Below, one piece after another: positions 22,105-34,699 of a DNA stretch of 64,000 bases. The first letter of the stretch is position 1, and each line of letters begins with the position of its first letter. A program made the translations under genes and the position numbers. The notes beneath the pieces were generated by a model that had not been told where the DNA came from, did no database searches, and saw only the letters and a list, made by a program, of their open reading frames with translations. The DNA is from Wuchereria bancrofti (taxonomy: Eukaryota; Nematoda; Chromadorea; Rhabditida; Onchocercidae), in NCBI GenBank assembly GCA_005281725.1, contig SSBO01000002.1, positions 386,902-450,901 of the forward strand, in the 5' to 3' direction.

Positions 22105-23672
22105 AAGATAAATAGTGAGCTTATGTCTTCCAAAAACAGTTACTTATCTAATTTACTAAACTTTTCCAGTACTTTTGCTATTATCTATCATACTTGTTTA
22201 TTACTTTTGAATGTTTGATATTTTCTAAAGTAATATGAATTATTATTCTCACTTTTTCTTTGTTTTTTTTTTTGCAACTGTCGATAATTTACATATGTTT
22301 TATTTTATATATTAATTAACTTTCTTTGTGAGTTTCTTTCTGAGATAATCATAGAACGGTAGAATAGCCTTTGCAATAATCTATGAAATGATGATTGAAT
22401 GAATAGAAAAATTCTTGTGTTTTATTTTTACCCATTCATGATATCATTTCTTTTGGATTATTCATCATCCTCTTTCTAGGAATATGGTAAAAATATAGGA
22501 AATGAAGTAGACAGATAAAGCTTTTTGCTTTTCTTTGTGTATCTTTAATTTTTTCATGATTGTAAATTGTACAAACTTAGAAAAAGTTAAATGAACGATA
22601 TGAGAATTTAAATTTTCGAATTTCAGGAAAACACTTTATCAACGCCAATGGATATGGGAGAAAGAGAAGGTAAAAGGAATAGTTCTTACCTGCTTTTTTT
22701 TTTCACGTGGCTAAAATAGAGGTTGAAGTGTACCATTACGTGAATAAATGTGTTTTAAGTTGATAAACATGAATTTCTTTAACTCCTACTCATTTTAAGC
22801 TACTTCTATATTTCATTAGAGATGCAATTTAGTTGTCATCTTTGTGTAACTTTTGCAAATTGAAAATTTTTTAAATTTCAAGTTTTAAAATTAATCTGTT
22901 TGCATTGAAGTTTTAAAATTAATCTATTTTGCATTACAAAATGTTATGGACTTTTATAGATACATTATGTGATAGGTTAATAAAGAATAATGCCTAGCAC
23001 CACTGTGTTCACTCTCTGTAAGATTACTGAAATTAAGTTATTCTTGGATTATGCCAGAGATTTATTTAATTCATTCATTTGGTTCAATTAATTTAGCTTC
23101 AACTATTTCATTTTGGGATGACATTGGTACCACTCGGTTTAAAAAATATTTGATTTTTAGTATAAGATCGAAAAAGAAAAGTGTGTTAAATCGTTTACTT
23201 TCATTAACTGTTTAGAGTTTGTGCTATCCTAAAATTTAATTATTGTTGATCGAGATATTCGAGAACTGGCTTCTCTCCTCATTCTATCTTAATAAGTATT
23301 TTGCTCTTGATGAGATCGAAAAGGTTGAAATTGATCGGATTTTAATAGTTAGTTATTCGAAAATTCAATGTTTATGAAAAATGAATAAAGTTGAAATTGA
23401 TGTTAAGATAGGATAATGAAAAGTCGTATTGAATTTAAAACATAAGATGGATTATTTAAAAGATAACTTTTACAGTATTAGCCATCTATTGCAATAATAA
23501 TAATCTGACTAATTTCAGATAATTCAATTAATCTTTCGTCTGTATTTTGTTATTGATAATTTTATTTTCTCATCTATCTTAAACATCTGTTCTATCTGTT
23601 AATTGCCATCTTTTCCAGTGGTCCGAATACATTTTCTAATCCTTCCTATTTCCTAATACTAAAATTATTATA

Positions 23673-26600
23673 ATGAAAAAATTATCCACAACCTATAGCT
23701 ATCTATCAAAGGTGAACTGTCACCATATTATGCAGCGATACTTGTCGCAAAATAATTTTAACGGTCAGTTAGGTTTCGCATTATTATTATAGTGTGACCT
23801 AACTAACTGAGTAATACTAATATCAACAACTATTGTTTATCAGAGAATGATTTATTTAATTCAATGTACTATTAATATTTTTATCTTATTAATCTTAGAT
23901 ACTACGACGATCTTTTGTATTCGTAATGATGATTACAATATTGGATTAATAATGATACCACAAAAAAAAAAAAAAATGTATTTAATCTGTTATTCTTTTT
24001 TCATTCATTTCAGAATGATTTAGCATTAATGTTAACCTGATTTTTCTTTTTTAATTTTTACATTATTTAAATAAATATAAAAAGGACAAAATGTATTATT
24101 TTTTAGGACATATCAATAAGTTGGAAAAAGGATGGACACCTGGTATACCATATGAAGTAAATGGAGATATACCACTTGTAATTTATACATCAAATTGTTC
24201 CAAACTTCGAGTTGCTATTGCTGAAACACCGGGACCGTTGGTTAAAGGCCTTATCTCATTTGGTTAGCTTTATTTTAACTTCACTATCAGTCTGTCATTA
24301 ATAAGTTGTTTATTGATAAAAAAATGATGTAAACTATTTTATACTAAATGTTAATCGATTATAATCGTTACCTATCAGACATACTGTTTAATCTCTATGC
24401 TTGTTAAATTGTTTTTAATTGATTGAAAGAAAAGTTGACATGCATTCACTTAATGGAATTTTTTGAAAAGAAAACTTGTCTAGTCAGCATTGAAATGTTT
24501 AGTGACAGAGGCACTCGATGACGATGGTTTGCCTCACACTCTGGAACATCTTACTTTTATGGGTAGTAAAAAATATCCGTACAAAGGTGTTCTGGATTTG
24601 ATTGCTAATCGATGTATGGCATCAGGGACGAATGCTTTTACTGCTCAAGATCATACTGCTTATGAATTAATTACGGTAAGTAATTTATTATTCTATTGAA
24701 ATAGTCAAAAATGCAGATAAATAAACCTTTATTTTGAATTCATGATGACAAATAGAGCACTCGACAGAAAGGTTAGTGCAAAAAAGAGAATTTGATTTAA
24801 GTTAATTGTATTTCTTATCTGTTTTGAGTCATTATTATTTGTTTTAGAGTAAGGGATAAATCTTACTTCACAATAAATTACAATTAACAAATAATTTTCT
24901 GCTGAGTAAAACATTTTTTAGGTTGGCAGTAATGGATTCCTGAAGATTTTACCTATTTACATAGATCATTTGTTGTCGCCAACATTAACGGTTAGCCATA
25001 TGTAATTGTTAATAAATTAAATATTAGTATTACCATTAATTTGATTTTATTCTTTTTATCTTAGTCCAATGTTACTTCTGCAAAGATCTCATATTCAATG
25101 CTGATTTTTGTTCTGTCACAAATTATAAATTTTTTTCGTTACAATGGGCAGAATTTTGTTCCCATAAAATTGATTTCAAAATTTCCGTATATTTGTGACC
25201 TGAAATTGAATTTATTTTCTCGAGGTAAAAGGTGAAATAAGTCTGTCTGAACTGGACTTAGGCGTTTTCTTATCTTTTTTTCTTATCTGATCAATTATGA
25301 ATACAAATCTTACTTTAACAAAGCATGACGTTATAGGATGCTCAATTTATGACTGAAGTCCATCATATCAATGGTAAAGGTGAAAACGCAGGGGTTGTTT
25401 ATAGTGAAATGCAAGAGTACGAATCAGAAATGAATAACATTGTAAGTTGGAAACGAAAGGAGCTTTTTTATCCTGAATGTAAGTTTTTCTTTTTCTATTA
25501 AGATTAAGAGATCTTTTTCTTTTTCTATTATTCTATTTAGAATGAAGTGTCCAGATATTGTCATTATTACACCGTAACGAAGTATTGAGATTACATTTAT
25601 TGTTGATCTCAAAACTCTTAAATTGTCACCTGGCGTGCTACTAGCATTTAGACAAAGAGATGTAATGATGACATAATTATGAAGTATATTCTAGATAATC
25701 CATATCGTGTGGAAACAGGTGGACGTTTAGCTGCTTTACGTACAACGTGTAGTATGGCAAAGATAAGACGATATCACCATGATTTTTATCACATTAGCAA
25801 TATGTTTGTGACTGTTTGTGGTTCTATTGATCATTCGAAATTGCTGCAAATTTTATCATCAATTGGTAGTTTAATTATGGATTCCTTCCTTCTTATTTCT
25901 TCTGTCCAGAATAATTTAAAAATGATACAATTATCATAAATGAAAAGCATTTATTTTGTTTCTTGAATTCATTCTTTCTAATTTTTTTTTCTCTCTTGAA
26001 GAAGAAACATCACAACAACGAGTACCACATTTGTTCAATAAGCCATTCAAGAATACCATGTTGGTATTTGCGGAATCTCAAGAGAGACAAATTGTTTGTC
26101 CAAGTGAAGATGAAAAACTGGGTATGGTGGAGATTGCTTGGATTGGTCCTTCCAATAATGTTCGTTTTACAATATATCATCTATTTTACAAGCAGTCAAA
26201 TTACATTCTGTTTAAAACGGATCTTGGAATAACTGTTTGCCAAATCATTCTTTTCGTAATTTTCCAAAGTAAAACGATGGAAGTAAAGAAAATATAAACA
26301 ATTCATTATCTGTGTTTCTTGAAAGTTGTTAAGCACATCTGGATATTATATAATATAGCTGATAAATTACTTGTACTCTGCATAGACCCACAAATCATTC
26401 TTTTAGTTCGTAATTTTCCGTTTCATTTTCATTTCTCTTTCTCGTGTAAATTAGTTATCAGGAATATATTTAGTATGAAGAATTGAAAAAACTCGAAGTA
26501 CTTGGAAATTACTTGAGTGATACTGCTGCTTCTCCGTTGGAGCAAGATTTTGTGCAATTGGATGAACAACTAGCAAGTTCTGTGCATTTTTATATACGTG

Positions 26601-29600
26601 AGCAGTGCATTAGTGAAATAGTATTATGTTTTAATGGAGTACCAATTAATGAACTACCAAACATCAAAAGAAGGTAAGAAACTATCTCTTATCAGTTTTT
26701 GATCTTTTTTTTTTGGCTCTATATTTTATTTTAATGAACTGATTAACTTTTATTTTATTGTGCTGTATATTGCAGTTAAAATTCCAGAGCTTTTCATTTT
26801 TACATTGTTTTTTGTAAAAGATAGACATATGTTGCATGAGGAATTTTGAACAAATAATTCTTTGGATCCATAATCGTAGATAGATAGGATGCTTTGCTGT
26901 GTATTGGAATTAAAATGTTAAAATAATTTTGTCATAATTAACAGACACATTTTACCTTTTGAAGGGCTGATTTAGTTGAAAGTTATAGATTTTTCGAGAA
27001 AACTTTGCCACAAACGTTTGAAAGGAATTTTGATCCAGAACGAATGACGAATGTAATTACACACATGATTGATAAAGAGCTTTCAAAGGTATCTTGTAAT
27101 GGAAGTTATTTCTATCTACATAATCCTAAATATTATCGTATCTGTCTCGATCATGAATGATTCTTCTTCATATCATTTTTTGCACGTGAATACGTCAATA
27201 CACGTCATTTATTTATCATAATGAAGAGAAGCTGTTTTGCTGATTAGATTAAAATGGTTGCATGTGAGGAAAGATGCTTTTGCCATAATATTTTTTTTTT
27301 TTTGTGTGTTCTTGTTTACTGATTAATATAGTAATACGTACGCTAAATTGTGTTAAAATAAATTTCAGATGGAAACAGACTGTCACAATTCTATTTTCGA
27401 AATAATGTGTATGTATCAAATCTATGGAAAATTTAGAGAACTTACAATGCGATTAAATTATGTTACGCAATTGCGAAGGTTTTATTTTTTGGTGTTCCTT
27501 TTTTGCTTATTTATATTTCACTGATCTGAAAATTTCATGGATTGTAAGTAACTGATAGTGAATTGTATTGAGGAAATTTCTATTGCAGGATGTTAGTATT
27601 GAAACCTGAGGATTGGATGACATTATCGCATCGGTATCTGATAAGCAAATGTGTCTGTGTAATGGGTTATCCTTCTCGAGCTGAAGTGACCAGAATTGCT
27701 ACAAAGGTTTCGAAATACATGAAAATTTTGATATTTGAGGCGAATAGTGGTTTTTATATTGTTAGCTAAAAGTACTACACTTGTATTGAAATTTTACGTT
27801 AGTTGAGTAATTTTTTCATGAAATGCTTGATACTATAGAATTTGGAGTTTATTTTCCACTTCAGGAAAAGAAACGAATTGAGGAACAGCGTAGAAAATTG
27901 GGGAAAGATGGACTTCGGCGATGTGCTGAGAAATTAGAAAAAGCGTTACATGAAACAACGGTTTGTCTTTTTCTCTTTTTCAGAAGTATTATTGTTCAGT
28001 ATTGATAGATTGTTATATATACGCAGGGTTAAATAATATTTAGTTATTCAACTTCTTTTGAAATGGTTAAGATTTTTGTAGAATACTTGTGATATTTTAG
28101 CAAAATCCTAGATATCCCATCTTGATGTGGTAATGATGCCTGTAATATTGGAGTACCATTATATATTTATATTTAGATACCATTATTTATTTAAAAGATT
28201 TCGGCCAAATAATATATCATAAAACGTTTCAGGCTCGAAAGCCACCACCTGAATTACTTTCTGAAATGATGATACATGAATTAGAGAATTTTGCAACATT
28301 TAATGTGCAAACGTTGCATGCTCGGACAGGTCAAAATGATGATGAAATATTTAAATTACCATTGCCGGTCTTCATACATAGTGTCGAAACGCATTTTGTT
28401 AAGGTATGCTCTTTCTTTTTCATTAAATTATAACAAATGGTTCTTTTATTGATATTCTAACTCAGGCGCTAAATAGCATTGGATATAGTTTTATATATAT
28501 ATATTTAAGTTGAAATAGTTTTACTGTGTATTACAAGTTCATGAGATTGAGTTGATTATATTCCTGTTATCACTGAAATAGCTAGTTGTTTTGCACGACT
28601 AATTTGTATTCGACTAATTGTAATCGACTAATTTAGTCGATCTTTTTCAGCTCATTTTAGTTTGGGATACAAAACTGATACCATTAGAATTACGGTTATG
28701 GATGATGCTTTATTTCGAATTAATGTTCCAGAGTCCAGCTATTATAGATGATAGAGTGAGTGTTTGTTGTTTATCTATTTATTTTACCTGTAGTAGTATT
28801 TAATTTGGAATCTGCTCTTGAACAGCAATCATTTTGGATTTTGTTTTGTGGTTTAGAAACTTTTCTACTAAGTTCAATTGAAAGACGCAGTAGTGAAGAA
28901 ATCCTAGTGATTTTAGTTTCCGACGGAATTATAAAATTGAATGGGGTGTGATCGATTTATTGTGGCAAATATTGCAAATGCAAAGATTAGTAATATTTGC
29001 TAAAGTTATTGAGGGATAAAGGAAAAAAAAATATGTAGAAACGGGGAGATTTCTTACACTCTATCAACTGTTACAATTTATTTGTCTTAATCATCTTGAT
29101 GACTAAATTTATTCAATTAATTAGATGTACTGTGAATATTCCATCATGGTTTTGCATTGGCCTACATAAAAGAACTGTAATATCACTTGTCATACTATTT
29201 CGTTTATTAATTTTCGAATAATTCGAACTGCTGTTCTCCAATGAAAATCTGAAAATATTCGATCAAGATGTTTAAAGTTTGAAAACATAGATGTTTTGCC
29301 ATAATTTAATGCTATTTAACTTTTACTATTTTTTAATCGCATGATGAGATTATTTGTAGTGCTAGAATACCATTTTTATTGTTTGTTTTTTAGATGTTTA
29401 CAGTGTTTTGAATTCATTTATTTTTAGAAATTATCATATGAGGAAATAGCAAATTTGTATACCCGGGATTTGGTATCATATTCTGCAAATATTGGTGTTT
29501 TGAATCATTTTGGTCGATTTTGTTCACTTACCTTAAAAGTAAGCTAACGAACTCTACATCGAATTATTTGATAGAATTTCTCTATTTTGAAGACTAACCT

Positions 29601-32600
29601 ATTTTACAGCATCTTTTAAAAATGGAAAAAAATGATGAGAGAAATGGATGGGAAATGAAAAAATTGGAATGAAAGAAAATGCTGGAGAAATTTTCAATAA
29701 AATTTCGAATTACATTTAAATATTTTAGACTGTTCCCGAACGATATGTGATTATGTTGTCATGGCTTACGACATTTGTTAAAGGAATTATCTTCGAGGCA
29801 GAACGTGTGAAAGTAACTGCTCAAAGTTTGATTGCTGAGGCTGATGAAGAAAAACGAGATGGATGTGAAATGCAAAATGCGCTTCTTCAAACTGCTCTAT
29901 TCCACAAGGGTATGAGTTTTTGAAAGTTGAAATGTGAAAGCTAAAACTAAAGATTACTTTTGATTAAGAGTTCAATTTAAATTGCATTAAAAATGAATAT
30001 TTTTTTAGTAAGAAATATATATATTTTTCTTGAATTGAAATTTAATTCAGAAAAATATTCACCAACATATTTTTTTCACAAATTGTTTGTAATTTTACAG
30101 ATAGCAATTATATGTATGGTTTAGTCCAGTTGGAGGAGTTTCATAAAAATGTACTTATGTTAACTAAAGAAAGTCCTACCTACGTAAGTACTCTCCTCTA
30201 TTGTTTGCTATGTCTGAACTTTTCGCATAAAAATTTTCAAACAAGCATTTTTGAATATTTGTGCAAAATCTGCTAAATCATTTACAAAAGCCAATAACAA
30301 AAGGAATTACAAATTTACATATTCATTCTGCGAAACTATTGCAAATAAATCAGCGCATTTTTTGGTTCTAAAATTTGTACTTCACTATTGTTTTTCCTAA
30401 ATCTCAATATTTAACTGTATTTGAAAAGGAACAATTGAATGAATGATAATATTAATATGTTTTATCAAAAAAACTCATTCTATTCTCTTATTTGTAGGTT
30501 ATCAATAAATTGGAGAAATTGCGTGAAGCGTTAATGAGTGCTCCAATAAATGTACATATTATTTGTAATACGGAGAAAATTATGCCTTTCTTACCGACCA
30601 GCTTTGCATGGCTGTATCGTGATCGTAAATTTAATTGTGAGCTTTCCACAAATTTTCGAGTAAGCTAACTTTTTACGTGTATCTGCAAAAGAAATATTTA
30701 AAATATGTTTATCATCACCAAAAAAATAGTAGTCACCAAAAGAAAAAATGAAACTTAAATTAATATTCTTTCATATTGTTCCAAGAATTCACATCATTTT
30801 CTCAAGCTTATATATATATTCAGTGTTCAAAACTCTGTGTATTATAATGCATAATACATCTGTGATTTGCAAACTGACTTTTTTTTCTACTAATTTTAGA
30901 ATTTGCCTGGAGAATCGGTAATATACGATAACTTTGGAAAGCAACGTGTTATTGCTGTTGGCGCCACTGAATCATCCTTTCTGAAACAGGTATATTCATT
31001 TAATTCGTTATTTCTTAGGGATAGAAAATAAAATATCTATATCGAAATTGAAATTGAATGAAAATTAGACTTCAATATTGAGAAAATATCGCGATGCGAT
31101 ATTTGAAGTCAAAGTGTAGATTTAAGTTGGAGCTAGAAATCAAAGAATTTAATGTGCGGTGATGGAATCATAGATATGGTATGATATGATTTTTTTTTTC
31201 CTTATCATGGTCTATATTTTTGAAGTTACAAGACTTACAGTGAGTTTAGGTTAATTACATTGATTATCATGTGATGATCCGCAGTTTGAGATGTTAAAAT
31301 CATGCTCTTTTATCATTCCACAGTGATTGATGGGTTATCAAAAAAAAAATTATTTAAATGATTTTTTTCTGAAAAAATGACTCATTGTTGAATATGTCGC
31401 ATAAGCATTTTCTATCCAGCATAGCATTTTTATGACCAAAAAGTAGGCAGAAAATCTGACTGGAACATTGTTAGCCAAAAAAACTTAATCATCAAAAGTT
31501 AAGATATAATTAGATGAGATATATTTTCATCTTGTGTTGCAATTTTTAATTTTCTTTCTGCTTTGCAATTAATTAAATAAACAACTATTTTGCATAATAA
31601 AGAAAATTTGTTACTAACTTCAAAGTAATAAGTGATCTGCAGTAATTTTATTTATTGGACAGACAATGAGTAGTAGTAGTGATTTGGCAAGAATTTATGA
31701 AGTAATATTTTGCAGTCTATACCATTCAAATATCAACTGGGTAGCAAGGAAGGATTGGCTGTACAACTCATTGCTCAGTATTTATCACAAATGGAGGGTA
31801 CCTTATTTAAAGCGATACGTGGAAATGGCTTAGCATATGGTGTGGATATTGAAGCAGATATGGATAACGAACTGCTCAGTTTTAGTATTTATCGAAGTTC
31901 TCAACTTGAGCAAGCTTATGAAGAAGCTAAGAAAGTTGTGGTTAGAATTTTTTTGCTATTCAAAATTCGGCAAATTCAGAATTTTCATCTCAAAAAATTT
32001 TATTACTTAAATTTCGTTCGTGTTTTACGATACTGACGGTACTTTATGAGTTGTACGAGATTTATTTAGTTCAATGAACTGGAACATGTGGATGAAAATG
32101 AGTTTGAAGCAGCGAAGAGAAGTCTTGTATCAAGAATAGTGCAAACCGAGGATACAGTAATTAATGCAGCACATCGAGCTATTTTTAATGAATTTCGGGA
32201 ATTACCACCTCAGTTTTGGCGGTAAGCTATTTTAAGATTATTAAGTAGTGAATTCTATTGTCAGCATATCAGTAAGTTAAATATAGAGGCTGCTTCAATT
32301 AGTGCTGAATAATAACGTTTATTTAGACCAAGTCAAGGAAGAAAATTTATCATTGAAAGAGATATTATTTCTTGTTTATCAATCGATTATGTAAAAAAAG
32401 AATATGTAGATGAACATTGAGGTGGATCATCTATAGGTGCAGCGAAGCTTGATTTCCAGAGAAAAGAATTAAGAAGTTCTCATTTTTAAAGTTATTATTG
32501 ACTATTGTTTATAAGAGTAATAATATTGTAGTATTTCTTGTATTAAATATTTCGTATTTGTCAATTTAGTGAGTACGTTGAGCGTATCTGGAATGCGTCA

Positions 32601-32768
32601 ATGAAAGAAATGGTAGAATGCGGTCGAAATTTTGTCTTTGATTTATTCGATGATAAGAAATGCTGCCGTGCAATAGCTGTACCACACGGGAAATTGAAAG
32701 ATATTGAAAAACATTTTGAAGGAATTGAAGTGGTTTGCTTTTCAGATCTACATGTAAAAACTGCTTAG
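23673..32768 (+). CDS. M16-family (insulinase/PreP-like) zinc metallopeptidase, C05D11.1-type
   Basis: 22 exons: 23673-23763, 24107-24262, 24488-24675, 24922-24990, 25337-25478, 25695-25865, 26002-26159, 26474-26673, 26965-27088, 27369-27478, 27589-27706, 27865-27960, 28233-28403, 28651-28755, 29428-29538, 29729-29909, 30101-30183, 30498-30659, 30900-30989, 31716-31940, 32070-32221, 32570-32768. All phases agree; 1033 aa. The inverted zinc motif His-Thr-Leu-Glu-His is at residues 99-103 (DDDGLPHTLEHLTFMGSKKY). The third ligand is probably Glu192 in GVVYSEM, as in GVVFNEM of presequence protease. The length and the two-half layout fit the M16C group that includes C. elegans C05D11.1 and yeast YOL098C, peptidases of unclear substrate. 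The first exon is Arg/Ser/Tyr-rich and could be a mitochondrial leader. A start at 24091 (reading in frame into exon 2) is possible but would drop that leader. The acceptor of exon 7 (TTGAAG) is weak. Confidence 0.9.
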
Positions 32769-34699
32769 CTCATAAATTTGCTGGCAATTCTTGTTTTCTG
32801 ATAGAGTTATTTAATCTGGGTTGATGAATTAGAAATGGCAAATTCTGAATCCTGTTATTTTTAACGAGAATTGAATATTATGTAGTCTGAATTGATATGA
32901 TTTAAATGTATTTTATAAATAATCACTGCTGAATTTTATTTCAATTCATTTCTTCGCCCCACGTGAAAAGCTTATTCTTAATGACAAAGATTACTGAAGA
33001 GTTCAAATATGATTTTAGTAAGCCACTATCAAGGTATTCCCATTACTGCACATTTGTGCATGTTACACATTCTCGTTATTTTACCATTTTACAATGTAAT
33101 ATTAAGATCAAATTATATTGCAGATTTTATCTTTTCAGTTTTCATTGAAAATTTCAATCTTAACAAGTCTTTCATATACCACAATTCAGAAATCAGGTTA
33201 TTCTATTCTCCTACAATATTTCCTACAATTTTATACTAATTTCGATCTTTGCATGGTAATTTCCATATAGAATTCCTTACGGTTCATTGGATCATCATCA
33301 TTCCTCTGGAAGATTCATTTGTGAATTATCGACAAACTTAAATACATTTTTTTTGCTATTCTGCTTTCATTCGTTATTATTACTGACGTTTTGTTGTTTC
33401 AGAATGTTTGCTCTTTTGTTTTAAATCAATAAAATCAATTGAACTGTTCAACAAATTGATATGTTCATAAGAATTTAAGCCATTCTTAGTGAGACATCAA
33501 ACATTGCTTAATATTACATACATAATAATAAATTAAAATTTGAATACTAGAAAGAAATAGAACCTACATTTATTTTGCTTTATAATTACAGAACTGAGAT
33601 AAAACATGAATGTAGACCTGTTGACCTTTCCCCCTTTGACCCTTCACCTTCCCCTATACTCATCTATACACAACAAGAATGCAAAATAGCACGAGCGATT
33701 CGCTAATTAATGTAAACTTTTCCGCTGCTACAAACACTAGGTTCTTGACATAGTGAATGTAATCGATACCGTATTCCTCCTCTTTCGTACGTGAAATAGT
33801 TTATGTGCGTGGGACTTTGACGTGCTTGTGAGGTGCGTGTGATGTGAAATTTGAATTGGGATTGAGTGAATGATGATTTTTTATAGATATATCATTCATA
33901 TCACTTAATAAGATTTAATTTGATCAATAGAACAAATTGAGCGACGTGAATTCTTCATGTAACATATGTGTAATATATCGGTTAAATCGTAGTACAGTGA
34001 TAGAAGCAGTAATAGTCGTTGAGTTAAATCTATGTTTGATGCAACAAATTGCGTTAATTAATATCTAATTTAGTGGTAGCAGATGTATTTCGTCTTAATT
34101 TTATTGCGTTTAAGTAGTAAGGAAATGATTATTTGCTTTTTTGTCTTTCTTTTTAACTAAGCGGTCAGAATGATTTACTTAAATAAATTTAGCATAGTTA
34201 TTATTAGTGCAGAAACACTTAACATTACGTAAAGTTATGTCAGGTACCATTTTTTATGTGTGATACTGGTTCGATATTCCTCTACCCTTCTCTGTTTCTT
34301 ATTGTGCTACCAGTTCTGAAATTTTTAAATACATTTGCTTTTCTTGTTTGACTAGCTATGAGGAAAAGGGTGTCATGCATATAAATCAAACTAGTATATA
34401 AAGTATGTTTTCGGCTTAAATGTATCGAAATTTCTTTGTGAGAGCTAGTGTACTCACTTGATTAAGAAAAGTATTTGGCATACGTTTACTGCGTTATGTG
34501 CAATAAGTTTTTGCGATCATTATGAGGTTACATTTGACGTGTAACAGTTGCAAATGCTCTATGCGTTCATTTCAGGTTTTGCCTCATATTTTATGCATCA
34601 AAAAACACCGAATAAATTTCGTACGACTTAAGGGAGGAAATTGTCCAATATAGGACTGATCCAAAAACAGTTGATCAAAGAGGAAATTTGTTTCTGGAA
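32769..34699. other. Intergenic region before the TRIM-NHL gene
   Basis: No gene accepted. Two overlapping plus frames at 32963-33239 lack splice signals and coding character. At 33619-33648 there are closely spaced TGACC-type half-sites (TTGACCTTT, TTTGACCC), as bound by nuclear receptors. CATTTCAG ending at 34575 is a candidate acceptor 124 bases before the TRIM-NHL start. Confidence 0.45.

Larger units (their letters stand above)
21425..23672. other. Divergent intergenic region between GTF2H5 and the M16 peptidase
   Basis: No coding exon recognised over about 2.2 kb. Holds the TGATAA-rich repeat at 21770-21970 and a hairpin at 22082-22104 (listed separately). TTTTCCAG ending at 23618 is a candidate spliced-leader acceptor 54 bases before the peptidase start. 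This stretch should contain promoters for both flanking genes. Confidence 0.45.
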
